A stretch of 64,000 nucleotides of DNA from JAHEJA01 sp965657215 (lineage in GTDB: Bacteria; Pseudomonadota; Alphaproteobacteria; Rhodobacterales; Rhodobacteraceae), in contig CBFHNR010000009.1 of assembly GCA_965657215.1 (NCBI GenBank), positions 1 through 64,000 of the forward strand. The letters are read 5' to 3'. How positions within the stretch are numbered: position 1 is the first letter of the stretch; every line of letters starts with the position of its first letter. The notes under the pieces are model-generated. The model was given only the letters and a program-made list of their open reading frames with translations, did no database searches and was not told where the DNA came from. Shown in pieces: positions 26,269 through 35,072 of the stretch. The translations under genes were made by a program, and so were the position numbers.

Positions 26269-26724
26269 ATGATCAACGTAGAGCCCGCAAATCCAACAAA
26301 CTCCGACGTAACCGCACTTTTGCGGCAAAGCCATGCCTTGATGCGTCAGCTTTTTGATGAAGACGATTGCCATTTTTTGGACATCAGCGCGTTAACAGCC
26401 CCAAATATCCGTTTTTTTGCAGCGTATCGGGGTGACGTGGCGGTTGGAACTGGTGCGATTAGCCTTCAGTCAGATTACGCCGAGGTCAAATCAATGTTCA
26501 CACACCCCGACGCGCGTGGATTAGGCGTTGCTCAGGCGATTTTGTCCAAACTGATTGCGACGGCAGAGACGTTAGAGATGTCGGAACTCAAGCTTGAGAC
26601 CGGCGTTGGTTTGGATGCGGCCCATGCACTTTATCGAAAGAATGGGTTCGAAATTTGCGGACCCTTTGGCGATTACAGCGCATCTGAGGCCTCGATTTTC
26701 ATGCGCCGCGCTCTTTCGGGTTAA
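26269..26724 (+). CDS. GNAT family N-acetyltransferase
   Basis: A 151-residue acetyl-CoA-dependent acyltransferase. The pyrophosphate-binding motif A is at about 83-92 (DARGLGVAQA), preceded by the EVKSMFTHP strand; the C-terminal half has ALYRKNGFE. Acceptor unknown. AAGAGA lies a few bases before the ATG. Divergent from smc; its end overlaps the next, convergent gene by four bases. Confidence 0.88.
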   Translation: MINVEPANPTNSDVTALLRQSHALMRQLFDEDDCHFLDISALTAPNIRFFAAYRGDVAVGTGAISLQSDYAEVKSMFTHPDARGLGVAQAILSKLIATAETLEMSELKLETGVGLDAAHALYRKNGFEICGPFGDYSASEASIFMRRALSG

Positions 26725-27014
26725 CAGTTTAATTTTACTGAAATAATTGACGGATCATAATTCGCGTCAACCGACTTTATTCTACACCCTGTTGCCCCCT
26801 GGATAGCGTTCAATGCGGGTTCTAAAACGTCTGATCGGCTTGGAAATGACATGACTGTCACACGCTCCGCCTGAGCCAATAGCCCAACACGTCGCACATC
26901 AAAAGCAATGTCATTGGCCACAAGCCGTTCCACGGGCGCGTGCCAGAATATCGGTGTTCCCGTATCACAGGCCATGAGAGGGACAATCATCAAGTAAGCC
27001 ACAAATTTTTTCAT
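26721..27014 (-). CDS. Small putative lipoprotein, unknown function
   Basis: A 97-residue precursor with a short signal (MKKFVAYLMIVPLMAC) and lipobox LMAC, lipidated Cys16. The mature part has two further Cys (in GCRIK and the C-terminal LNC) that could form a disulfide. I do not recognise the family. Convergent with the acetyltransferase gene, overlapping it by four bases. Confidence 0.65.
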   Translation of the reverse strand: MKKFVAYLMIVPLMACDTGTPIFWHAPVERLVANDIAFDVRRVGLLAQAERVTVMSFPSRSDVLEPALNAIQGATGCRIKSVDANYDPSIISVKLNC

Positions 27015-27102
27015 GATTTATTTAAAGCGCAAAGAGTTAAAAGTTTGTCACTCGCGTCCAGAAATGTATAAGTGGTAAGGATAACTAACCAAAGGGTACC
27101 CC

Positions 27103-27870
27103 ATGCCATTTGAAAAAGTCTCTTCTGAAAAGCTTTCACATGCAGTGACGCATCAAATTGAAAAGCTTATTTTGCGCGGAATCTTACGTCCCGGAGAGCG
27201 GCTTCCTGCGGAACGCGAATTGGCTGACCGACTGGGTGTCTCTCGGCCATCCCTGCGCGAGGCAATATCAGACCTTCAAGAAAGCGGGTTGATTCAATCG
27301 AGGGCGGGATCGGGAATCTATGTCGCCGATGTCTTGGGCAATGCATTTTCACCCGCCTTAGTGCGCCTCTTTGGAAGCCACGACGAAGCCGTGTTTGACT
27401 ACGTCTCATTTCGCCGTGACATGGAAGGCTTGGCCGCAGAACGCGCCGCCCTTTTTGCCTCAGATACAGATTTGAAAATCATTCAAACCATTTTTGACAA
27501 AATGGACGATGCACATCGCAAGAAAAATGACGCGCTTGAGGCCAGCTTAGATGCGGAATTTCACTTCGCCATCATCGAAGCAAGCCACAATGTCGTCATG
27601 CTTCATATGATGCGTTCCATGTATGAGCTGTTGAAAAACGGTGTCTTTTATAACCGACAAGTCATCTTTACCCGTCACGTTGGACGCAGCGAGCTGTTTG
27701 AACAGCACCGTCGCATAAATGACGCCCTGCAATCGCGTGACCCCAAAGAGGGCCGCGCCGCCGTTGAAGCGCATCTTTCGTATGTTGAGCAATCTCTCTT
27801 GGATCAACGCAAATCCGAGAAAAACGAAGCAATTGCACAACGTCGCTATCAACACGAACAATCGAGGTAA
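27103..27870 (+). CDS. GntR-family transcription regulator, FadR/FCD subfamily
   Basis: A 255-residue regulator: winged helix at about 8-75 (LPAERELADRLGVSRPSLREAI recognition region in pieces), then an all-helical FCD ligand domain. The metal-binding residues expected in FCD domains are plausible at D149 and at His residues in the FHFAIIEASHN and EQHRRINDA segments. PdhR/LldR-type members sense carboxylic acids. A methyltransferase gene follows five bases after the stop, likely in the same operon. No operator was identified. Confidence 0.88.
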   Translation: MPFEKVSSEKLSHAVTHQIEKLILRGILRPGERLPAERELADRLGVSRPSLREAISDLQESGLIQSRAGSGIYVADVLGNAFSPALVRLFGSHDEAVFDYVSFRRDMEGLAAERAALFASDTDLKIIQTIFDKMDDAHRKKNDALEASLDAEFHFAIIEASHNVVMLHMMRSMYELLKNGVFYNRQVIFTRHVGRSELFEQHRRINDALQSRDPKEGRAAVEAHLSYVEQSLLDQRKSEKNEAIAQRRYQHEQSR

Positions 27871-27875
27871 GCCAT

Positions 27876-28472
27876 ATGTCTATGTGGGATGAAAAATACA
27901 GTGACGCCAGCTATTTTTATGGCACCGAACCGAACGATTTCCTCAAGGAAAATGTGACCCACTTGCCAATGGGCAAGGTTTTGTGTCTCGCGGATGGAGA
28001 GGGGCGAAACTCTGTCTTTCTTGCAAAACAGGGATATAGCGTGACGGCTGTTGATGCGTCTCCTGTCGGACTGGACAAGGCGACACGACTAGCACAGGAA
28101 AACAATGTTGAGATCACTACGATTTGCGCAGACCTCAATGAGTTTGACCTCGGTCATATGGAATGGGATGGCATTGTCTCAATCTTTTGCCACTTGCCAG
28201 CGCCGTTGCGCGCCAAGGTTCATGGCGCTGTGCCATCAGCACTGACAGTAAACGGCGTCTTCCTCTTGGAAGCCTATACTCCAAAACAGCTAGAATTTGG
28301 AACCGGCGGCCCGCGATCAGAAGCCTTTTTAATGTCGCAAGATCAACTCACCACCGACTTAGATGGCCTCGACTTTGTTCAACTGCATGAAACAACACGC
28401 ACAATCATCGAAGGCCAAGGTCACAACGGTCAAAGCGCAGTCGTTCAGTGCATCGCCAAAAAACGCGCTTAG
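27876..28472 (+). CDS. Class I SAM methyltransferase, TehB-like
   Basis: A 198-residue small-molecule-type methyltransferase. The N-terminus MWDEKYSDASYFYGTEPN and the SAM loop LADGEGRNSVFLA (about 38-50) followed by VDAS are typical of the tellurite-resistance/thiopurine-like group. Substrate unknown. Ribosome site GAGGTAA overlaps the end of the GntR gene, so translation is probably coupled. The end overlaps the DUF1523 gene by three bases. Confidence 0.85.
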   Translation: MSMWDEKYSDASYFYGTEPNDFLKENVTHLPMGKVLCLADGEGRNSVFLAKQGYSVTAVDASPVGLDKATRLAQENNVEITTICADLNEFDLGHMEWDGIVSIFCHLPAPLRAKVHGAVPSALTVNGVFLLEAYTPKQLEFGTGGPRSEAFLMSQDQLTTDLDGLDFVQLHETTRTIIEGQGHNGQSAVVQCIAKKRA

Positions 28473-29065
28473 CGCCCTAGCTTGTCGTTCATCCAATCGT
28501 CAACACGTTCAAGTCGTGGATCAATCCGTGCTTCGCAGAAGCGCACCCAACGCACCCACAGTCCCCAGAACAAAGCCGCCAAGAGCGTCAAACGAATGAT
28601 GTTTCCCCATGGGATTAGGCGCACATTTGGGTCCTCAATTGGACGAATAGACAAGGCATTTGGGTAAATCGATAAATACTCATTGCGCCACCCGTAATGG
28701 CGGACCACAACCCACTGCGTCTCTGCTTCGCTTTTCTTGCTGATCATATCTGAGGCTTCAGCCTGAAGGTTTGACGTGTCAAATTTAAAGAATAAAGGCC
28801 AACCAAATCCCGTGTCCTCATTGCGATAAATCATCGGCTTTTCATTGCGACGAAAGGCTTGAATAAAAAACACATCTCTATTCGTGGTATTTGCCGCACT
28901 TCCAGAATCCCCACCGGACCAGAACAAAGAATTCGTGCCGAAATCGATCCGCTTTTCATAGGTATCCGTAATACGGGCGATATCCTGTTGTGGCAGGGTG
29001 TAGTGTAAAAGGCCGACAATAAACAAAACGAAAATTATACGAATAGCCCACTTTAAATGCCGCAT
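28469..29065 (-). CDS. DUF1523 family membrane protein
   Basis: A 198-residue protein with a membrane segment at each end: about 5-24 (WAIRIIFVLFIVGLL) and about 150-170 (IIRLTLLAALFWGLWVRW). The middle, about 25-148, should be periplasmic and includes the Trp/Tyr-rich WVVVRHYGWRNEYLSIYPNA. This matches DUF1523, an uncharacterised family common in Rhodobacterales. GGAGC precedes the ATG. Confidence 0.82.
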   Translation of the reverse strand: MRHLKWAIRIIFVLFIVGLLHYTLPQQDIARITDTYEKRIDFGTNSLFWSGGDSGSAANTTNRDVFFIQAFRRNEKPMIYRNEDTGFGWPLFFKFDTSNLQAEASDMISKKSEAETQWVVVRHYGWRNEYLSIYPNALSIRPIEDPNVRLIPWGNIIRLTLLAALFWGLWVRWVRFCEARIDPRLERVDDWMNDKLGR

Positions 29066-29182
29066 CTCATGCTCCTAACCTATTTATCCCACAATATAGA
29101 GATAACCCGCGGCGGTTACACTAGGGCGTTTAAAAAATAACGCACACCGTGATCAATTATGCACCAATTCAAACAAACCTGC

Positions 29183-29200
29183 CGCGCCCGACAGGGCGCG
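29183..29200 (-). terminator. Hairpin downstream of creatinase gene
   Basis: CGCGCCC-gaca-GGGCGCG is a perfect 7-bp stem 20 bases past the creatinase stop. On the minus strand it is followed by GCAGGTTTGTTTG, a loose T-rich tail. Confidence 0.55.
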
Positions 29201-29220
29201 ACATTTTGGAAAGACCCGTT

Positions 29221-30429
29221 TTATCCAACTATGTTGAAGTCAGGGCCATAGGGGTAGCCCGTGATGTTTTCATTCCAATCCTCAGTGATAATCAGGATAT
29301 CATGTTCCCGATAGCCACCGGCCCCTTTTTGACCCTCAGGCAAGGTCAGCATAGGCTCCATAGAAATCACCATTCCCGGCTCCAAAACGGTATCTATATC
29401 TTCGCGCAACTCTAGTCCTGCTTCGCGACCGTAATAGTGCGAGAGCACGCCGAAGGAATGCCCATAGCCAAATGTGCGATATTGGAGCAACTCTTTTTCT
29501 TCCAAAAATGCGTTGATTTTCTGCGTCACCTCCGCACAGCTCGCACCAGGTTTTAACAAACTCATCCCATATTCGTGGGTATCCACATTGGCCTGCCAAA
29601 TTCTCAAGCTTTCTTCATCCACCTCTTTGACAAACAAGGTCCGTTCAAGGGCGGTGTAATAGCCTGAGATCATAGGAAACGTATTCAACGACAGGATATC
29701 ACCACGCTCCAACTTGCGAGAGGTCACAGGATTATGTGCGCCATCCGTGTTAATCCCTGATTGAAACCACACCCAAGTATCGCGATATTCCGCATCGGGA
29801 AAGGCTTTGGCAATTTCCAGCTCCATCGCATCGCGCCCCGCCATGGCTATATCGATTTCACGCGCACCCTCATGGATTGCCTCTCGAATTGCATAACCGC
29901 CCACATCCGCAACACGCGCGCCTTCACGGATCAAACTCAACTCAGCAGGTGATTTATGCATGCGCTGAGTCATACAGGACGGCGCGATGTCGATAGTTTG
30001 CTTAGGTTTCAAGAAATGCTCCAACTTACCCAGTTGAACATAAGGCAAATGATCCCCCTCGAACCCAATAATCTGACCTTCACCAGTCACCGAAGTGATC
30101 GCGCGCCAGTAATTGTCTCTTTGCCAATCTGTATAGGTAATATTGTCGCCATAAGACCGCCGCCAAGGTTGCCCTGCATCAATGCCCGCCGAAATTGTGA
30201 CGCACTGATCCTCTGTCACAACCAGCCCATAGGGGCGGCCAAAAGAACAGTATAGAAACCCTGAATAATACGCGATGGAATGCATGGATGTGAACACAGC
30301 CGCATCCACACCTAAGTTTGACATTATCCCTCGCAGCTTTGCGATCCGAGCGGCATATTCGCTATCATCGAATTGAAGTTTTGATTTTTCACCATTGTGA
30401 AAACGATACATTTCTGGACGTGTAGTCAT
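29221..30429 (-). CDS. Creatinase (creatine amidinohydrolase), M24 fold
   Basis: A 402-residue M24-fold enzyme that hydrolyses creatine to sarcosine and urea without metal. It resembles creatinase rather than a generic Xaa-Pro peptidase along its whole length: FLYCSFGRPYGLVVTED, QPWRRSYGDNITYTDWQRDNY and FQSGINTDGAHNPVT are nearly those of the Pseudomonas enzyme. The active-site residues fall at the same numbers as published for it, H232, E262 and E358, with R335 also present. The ATG at 30429 has GGAGGG seven bases upstream. A sarcosine/dimethylglycine-type oxidoreductase is encoded 13 kb away; no creatininase or creatine transporter is seen. Confidence 0.9.
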   Translation of the reverse strand: MTTRPEMYRFHNGEKSKLQFDDSEYAARIAKLRGIMSNLGVDAAVFTSMHSIAYYSGFLYCSFGRPYGLVVTEDQCVTISAGIDAGQPWRRSYGDNITYTDWQRDNYWRAITSVTGEGQIIGFEGDHLPYVQLGKLEHFLKPKQTIDIAPSCMTQRMHKSPAELSLIREGARVADVGGYAIREAIHEGAREIDIAMAGRDAMELEIAKAFPDAEYRDTWVWFQSGINTDGAHNPVTSRKLERGDILSLNTFPMISGYYTALERTLFVKEVDEESLRIWQANVDTHEYGMSLLKPGASCAEVTQKINAFLEEKELLQYRTFGYGHSFGVLSHYYGREAGLELREDIDTVLEPGMVISMEPMLTLPEGQKGAGGYREHDILIITEDWNENITGYPYGPDFNIVG

Positions 30430-30492
30430 TTTGACCCTCCATTGATCCAACAAAAGAAGGTCCCGGCGTACAGGACTGTAATTTTTTAAAGG

Positions 30493-30504
30493 CTTTCATG
30501 AAAG
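30493..30504. promoter_or_regulatory. 12-bp palindrome upstream of creatinase
   Basis: CTTTCATGAAAG is a perfect palindrome 64 bases upstream of the creatinase ATG, next to a T-rich/A-rich stretch. A candidate operator; no known family assigned. Confidence 0.3.
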
Positions 30505-30565
30505 ATCACGGGGCGACGCCATCGCCCTTGCCTGTCCTCACATCAACCTGATTTTTCGCCACTTA

Positions 30566-31375
30566 TCAAGACTTTTTGGCTGTGCCCAACATCGCCTTCA
30601 TCATGGTTGAATTGGGATCGGCTAACGGATCAATCACATCAAAGTGGTGTTTGCCCTCAAGAACGTTCACCTGACACCCCCATGCCTCAGAGAGCCAACT
30701 TGCCTGATCCAAAAACGCAGGGCGCTCATCGGCACCAACAAAACATGTCACCTTTTTCCCTGAATAGGGACTGAGCGCAGGACTTTCATCAATTGCATCA
30801 GCTTCAGTAAGCTTGAACATTTCATTCATCGCTGTGTGTCTCAGCGGCCTTAGATCCGACACCGGCGAAATAGGGCACACATGTTGGATACGCGCAAAAG
30901 TTTTGGTCGTGAGGACACCCTCACAACAAAGACGCGCCACTAAATGCCCGCCAGCGGAATGGCCCGACAAAACGATGTCCCCGTCAGAACGCTGTGCAAT
31001 CTGTTCGACGGCTACAGCTATTTGTTGCGTGATTTGCGCAATGGAAACAGTGGGGCACAGATCATAGCTCGGCATGATAACCCGCCATCCCATATCAAGC
31101 GCACCTTGGGCAAAATGAGACCAATATGACCGATCAAACCTGAGCCAATATCCCCCATGCACGAATACAAACGTCCCCTTTGCCACCCCAATTGGGCGAA
31201 ATTCATCATAAACCTGACGAGCAGAAGGGCCATAAGGAACCGCTACGGTACAGCGATCTTGCTTGATTAAATCCTTACGAAAGGCCTCAGCTTCAGCAGT
31301 CCATCGTTCAACATATTGGTCTGCATTGGGAATATATGCAGCATTGGCATAAGCGTCATCGTAGTCCAATTCCAT
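30566..31375 (-). CDS. Alpha/beta hydrolase, kynurenine formamidase-like
   Basis: A 269-residue alpha/beta hydrolase with the HGGYW oxyanion motif (73-77), nucleophile S140 in GHSAGGH, D216 (GADERPAF) and H244 (GKHHFDVID). The order and motifs match the animal-type arylformamidase group that converts N-formylkynurenine to kynurenine, though related carboxylesterases look the same. Upstream of creatinase on the same strand with a 136-base gap holding a hairpin, so co-transcription is uncertain. No other tryptophan-degradation gene is in the window. Confidence 0.75.
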   Translation of the reverse strand: MELDYDDAYANAAYIPNADQYVERWTAEAEAFRKDLIKQDRCTVAVPYGPSARQVYDEFRPIGVAKGTFVFVHGGYWLRFDRSYWSHFAQGALDMGWRVIMPSYDLCPTVSIAQITQQIAVAVEQIAQRSDGDIVLSGHSAGGHLVARLCCEGVLTTKTFARIQHVCPISPVSDLRPLRHTAMNEMFKLTEADAIDESPALSPYSGKKVTCFVGADERPAFLDQASWLSEAWGCQVNVLEGKHHFDVIDPLADPNSTMMKAMLGTAKKS

Positions 31376-31457
31376 AACCTCACGTCAGAATCTCTGGACA
31401 AACTAAGTCAGAATTGCTTTGGCTATGCCAACAGTATTTCTATGTGAGGAAGAAAAT

Positions 31458-32936
31458 ATGTCAGATCAAGCAACCAATCTTGCGAGCCTACTCAAAGACC
31501 CAAGCCTCCTTGTCACCCAAGGCTACCTTGCTGGTGACTGGGTCGATGGTGAGGATGGTGCGACGTTTGAAGTGACGAACCCCGCGCGTGGGGATGTCAT
31601 CGCAAAGGTTGCGGATTTCAGCCGTGCTCAGACATCGCAGGCGATTGCGCGCGCTGAAAAAGCACAAAAAGAGTGGGCCGCCTTCACAGGAAAAGAGCGC
31701 AGCATTATCTTGCGTCGGTGGTTTGACCTCATGATGGAAAACGCGGATGATTTGGCCACTATCCTCACCGCTGAACAAGGCAAACCCTTGGCCGAGGCAA
31801 AAGGTGAAATTGGATATGGTGCGTCTTTCATTGAATTCTTCGCCGAAGAAGCCAAGCGGATTTACGGCGAAACCATCCCAGGACACCAACGTGATAAACG
31901 TATAACAGTGATGAAACAGCCAATCGGCGTGGCGGCCTCCATTACACCGTGGAATTTCCCAAATGCGATGATCACGCGCAAAGCCGCCCCTGCTTTGGCG
32001 GCTGGATGTGCCTTTGTAGCGCGCCCCGCAGCTGAGACCCCCCTTTCAGCTCTGGTCATGGGCGTTCTGGCGGATCGTGCAGGCATTCCAAAAGGCGTTT
32101 TGTCGATTATCCCGTCGTCCCGCTCTTCGGAGATCGGCAAGGAATTCTGTGAAAACCCAACTGTTCGCAAACTGACCTTTACAGGATCAACCGAAGTTGG
32201 TCGTATTTTGCTCCGCCAAGCGGCAGATAGCGTTATGAAATGTTCCATGGAATTGGGGGGAAATGCCCCCTTTATCGTATTTGATGACGCAGACTTAGAT
32301 GCCGCAGTCGAAGGCGCAATCATGTGCAAATTCCGCAACAATGGTCAAACTTGCGTCTGCGCCAACCGTATTTACGTTCAATCAGGCGTTTATGACGAAT
32401 TTGCCAAACGCCTTGCCGATGCTGTTTCCAAAATGAAGGTCGGCGATGGTCTAGAAGACGGAACTGCGTTAGGTCCATTGATCAACACAGACGCCATCCA
32501 AAAAGTTCATGAACATATCGCAGATGCCACATCAAAAGGGGCAAGCGTCATTTTGGGTGGCGAGACCAATATGGGTGCGGGTAACTTTATCAATCCAACG
32601 ATTGTAACGGGGGCAACCCGTGACATGGCTGTTGCCACAGAAGAAACCTTTGGCCCCTTTGCACCCTTGTTCAAATTCGAAAACGAAGACGAAGTGATTG
32701 AGCTTGCCAATGATACGATCTTTGGCCTTGCCTCTTATTTCTACGCCAAAGACCTCAGCCGCGTTTACAAAGTCGCCGAAGCCTTGGAATACGGCATTGT
32801 TGGTGTGAACACAGGAATCATCTCAACTGAGGTCGCGCCCTTTGGAGGCATCAAGCAATCAGGTTTGGGTCGAGAAGGCAGCCATCATGGCATAGAGGAC
32901 TATCTCGAAATGAAATACGTTTGCATGTCTGTTTAA
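31458..32936 (+). CDS. gabD: NAD(P)-dependent succinate-semialdehyde dehydrogenase
   Basis: A 492-residue aldehyde dehydrogenase closest to GabD-type enzymes. Catalytic C299 in NNGQTCVCANRIYV, general base E265 in MELGGN and the FTGSTEVG coenzyme loop (241-248) are present. The second Cys two residues on (C301) is typical of SSADH, where it forms a redox disulfide in some members. The usual VxKP lysine is Arg189 (FVARPAAETP). The ATG at 31458 follows AGGAA. Divergent from the hydrolase gene and followed by a hairpin. Confidence 0.85.
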   Translation: MSDQATNLASLLKDPSLLVTQGYLAGDWVDGEDGATFEVTNPARGDVIAKVADFSRAQTSQAIARAEKAQKEWAAFTGKERSIILRRWFDLMMENADDLATILTAEQGKPLAEAKGEIGYGASFIEFFAEEAKRIYGETIPGHQRDKRITVMKQPIGVAASITPWNFPNAMITRKAAPALAAGCAFVARPAAETPLSALVMGVLADRAGIPKGVLSIIPSSRSSEIGKEFCENPTVRKLTFTGSTEVGRILLRQAADSVMKCSMELGGNAPFIVFDDADLDAAVEGAIMCKFRNNGQTCVCANRIYVQSGVYDEFAKRLADAVSKMKVGDGLEDGTALGPLINTDAIQKVHEHIADATSKGASVILGGETNMGAGNFINPTIVTGATRDMAVATEETFGPFAPLFKFENEDEVIELANDTIFGLASYFYAKDLSRVYKVAEALEYGIVGVNTGIISTEVAPFGGIKQSGLGREGSHHGIEDYLEMKYVCMSV

Positions 32937-32944
32937 TGTAAATA

Positions 32945-32975
32945 GGCCTCGTTCCACATTATTTTGAACGAGGCC
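32945..32975 (+). terminator. Hairpin downstream of gabD
   Basis: GGCCTCGTTC (32945-32954) and GAACGAGGCC (32966-32975) form a perfect 10-bp stem with an 11-base loop, starting nine bases after the gabD stop. The following T-run is short (ATTTC). Confidence 0.65.
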
Positions 32976-32995
32976 ATTTCAAGCAAGGCCCCTTG

Positions 32996-33892
32996 ATGCA
33001 AACGCAAATGACACTTTCCAGTTGGATGCTTCTTCTCTTTTTATCAGCAATCTGGGGCGGCTCTTTCTTTTTCAATGGTGTCCTTGTTCGCGAGCTTCCT
33101 ACTCTCACAATTGTTGCCCTAAGGGTGAGTTTGGCCGCACTCTTCTTGTGGGGCTATGTTTTCGCCACAGGAGTGAACGTCCCAAAAGACAAAGACCTCT
33201 GGATCGCATTAGCAACGCTGGGCCTCATTAATAATGCAATCCCGTTCGGGCTAATTGTTTATGCACAGGCGTCGATATCTTCAGGCCTCGCTTCAGTGCT
33301 AAATGCAACAACGCCGCTCTTTACTATATTAATTGCAGGATCTCTTTTATCGGATGAGCGGTTCTCTGGACCCAAAGTATTGGGCGTAGCAATTGGATTT
33401 CTTGGCGTAATCGTTATGATTGGGACCTCTGCCCTCCAAGGGGCTGAGCAAAACCTAATCGCCCAAATCGCAAGCTTGGGGGCCGCAGTGTCCTATGGGT
33501 TCGCCGCCACGTTCGGTCGCAGGTTCGCCCGCCTCGGCATTCACCCAATCGTTGTTGCAACGGGGCAAGTGACATGCTCATCTCTCTTGCTTTGGCCATT
33601 AGCGTTTTGGATAGATGCCCCCTTAAATTTACCAATGCCTAGCGTATCTGTGTGGTGGTCCATGATAGGATTGGCACTGTTTTCAACATCGCTTGCCTAT
33701 GTTGTCTATTTCAAACTTTTAGAAACAGTCGGGGCAACTAATCTATCTATGGTGACATTTCTTGTTCCTGTTTCCGCTATCCTCTTGGGGCTGGTATTTT
33801 TGGATGAATCCCTGTCCACGGTCCAACTAGTTGGGATGTTCTTAATTGCGCTTGGCCTCGCTTTAATCGATGGGCGTTTAATCAAGCGTTGA
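32996..33892 (+). CDS. EamA/DMT-family transporter
   Basis: A 298-residue integral membrane protein with ten predicted helices in two EamA repeats (about 8-135 and 150-290). The first helix has LLFLSAIWGGSFFF, and GASFFF-like and PVSAILLG motifs recur near the end of the second repeat. Members export amino acids or other metabolites. The ATG at 32996 is used; a TTG one codon earlier is less likely. The only spacing element before it is the hairpin behind gabD. Confidence 0.85.
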   Translation: MQTQMTLSSWMLLLFLSAIWGGSFFFNGVLVRELPTLTIVALRVSLAALFLWGYVFATGVNVPKDKDLWIALATLGLINNAIPFGLIVYAQASISSGLASVLNATTPLFTILIAGSLLSDERFSGPKVLGVAIGFLGVIVMIGTSALQGAEQNLIAQIASLGAAVSYGFAATFGRRFARLGIHPIVVATGQVTCSSLLLWPLAFWIDAPLNLPMPSVSVWWSMIGLALFSTSLAYVVYFKLLETVGATNLSMVTFLVPVSAILLGLVFLDESLSTVQLVGMFLIALGLALIDGRLIKR

Positions 33893-33947
33893 CGAACTCT
33901 TTCGCATTTTGTAGGCGCTGATCTTCAGATTGCAAAACAGGTGACAC

Positions 33948-34856
33948 ATGGGACGCACACGAAAAGGTCGTGATATATCAGGCTGGCTTATTGTTGATAA
34001 GCCAGCAGGAATGACATCGACCTCTGTCGTGAACAAAGTCAAATGGGCCTTGGGCGCGAAAAAAGCGGGACATGCTGGCACCTTGGACCCAGAGGCAACT
34101 GGTGTCCTCGCGATTGCTTTGGGCGAGGCAACCAAAACTGTGCCTTATATTACCGACGCTCTGAAGGCTTATGAATTTTCAGTGCGCCTCGGTCAGTCCA
34201 CCAATACGGATGATGCAGAAGGCGAAGTCCTTGCATCAAGTGATGCCCGTCCAGATGATGCAGATATCAAAGCGGTTTTGGGCAAATTCGTTGGCGATAT
34301 TATGCAAGTTCCCCCAAAGTTTTCAGCCGTGAAAATCGACGGTCAACGCGCGTATAAATTAGCCCGCGATGGCGAAGACATTGAGATTCAGGCCCGCCCG
34401 TTGTGGGTTGAGGAACTGGTCATGACGGATCGCTCAGATGCGGATCATGTGACATTGGAAATGACCTGCGGCAAAGGTGGGTATGTTCGATCCATCGCGC
34501 GTGATCTTGGCGCTGAACTGGGGTGTTTTGGACATGTTCAATGGCTCCGCCGCATTTGGTCCGGCCCCTTTGAGGCCGAGAACGGGATTACCGTCGAAAC
34601 GATCGACGCCCTTGCAAAATCGCCTGAGCTAGACAATCACCTTTTGCCGCTTGAGCTAGGTCTGTCGGACCTTCCAGAGCTTCGCTGCACCCCTGAAGCG
34701 GCTGCAAAGATGCGCAATGGCAACCCAGCAATGGTGATCGCATCAAACGTGGACTACGGTGACGAATGCTGGGCGTCACTTGATGGTAAAGCCGTCGCAG
34801 TCGGCGTCTATAAATCAGGTGAACTTCACCCGTCTCGTGTCTTTGCTGCCGTTTAA
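33948..34856 (+). CDS. truB: tRNA pseudouridine-55 synthase
   Basis: A 302-residue TruB that makes pseudouridine 55 in the tRNA T-loop. The catalytic motif HAGTLDPEATG (about 44-54) with its Asp, the GWLIVDKPAGMTS start and the GYVRSIARDLG block are all present, followed by the C-terminal PUA-like part. AGGTGA lies five bases before the ATG. The stop codon overlaps the stop of a very small convergent gene. Confidence 0.96.
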   Translation: MGRTRKGRDISGWLIVDKPAGMTSTSVVNKVKWALGAKKAGHAGTLDPEATGVLAIALGEATKTVPYITDALKAYEFSVRLGQSTNTDDAEGEVLASSDARPDDADIKAVLGKFVGDIMQVPPKFSAVKIDGQRAYKLARDGEDIEIQARPLWVEELVMTDRSDADHVTLEMTCGKGGYVRSIARDLGAELGCFGHVQWLRRIWSGPFEAENGITVETIDALAKSPELDNHLLPLELGLSDLPELRCTPEAAAKMRNGNPAMVIASNVDYGDECWASLDGKAVAVGVYKSGELHPSRVFAAV

Positions 34857-34936
34857 TCCTCTTCTTGGATCGGTCCCCAGCCAAGAAAAATAGCAATACA
34901 ACAGAAAACCAAAGCAAAAATAACCAAACTATTCAT
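34853..34936 (-). CDS. Candidate 27-residue single-span membrane peptide
   Basis: The minus strand encodes MNSLVIFALVFCCIAIFLGW followed by GPIQEED, with GGGTGAG a few bases before the ATG. It would be one membrane helix (about 3-20) with an acidic tail. It ends overlapping the last codons of truB. Short size makes this uncertain, but the ribosome site, hydrophobic profile and clean boundaries are better than chance. No function can be given. Confidence 0.45.
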   Translation of the reverse strand: MNSLVIFALVFCCIAIFLGWGPIQEED

Positions 34937-34976
34937 TTCTCACCCTTTCAGGATTTAAATGACAGGAGTGTGACAT

Positions 34977-35055
34977 GAGTTTGCCAAACGGTATAGGCAG
35001 GTATTCCTGCCTGAATTGGCAAAATTGCAAAACATGATTGCAAAGCTGGCCAGCT
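34977..35055. repeat. Cluster of nested inverted repeats upstream of the DUF1643 gene
   Basis: GTTTGCCAAAC lies at 34978-34988. TTGCCAA (34981-34987) pairs with TTGGCAA (35016-35022), enclosing GGCAGG-tatt-CCTGCC (34996-35011). A further perfect 12-bp palindrome AGCTGGCCAGCT lies at 35044-35055, 18 bases before the DUF1643 start. The 136-base gap holds no other gene that I can see. Confidence 0.6.
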
Positions 35056-35072
35056 ACAGACAGATATAGATC

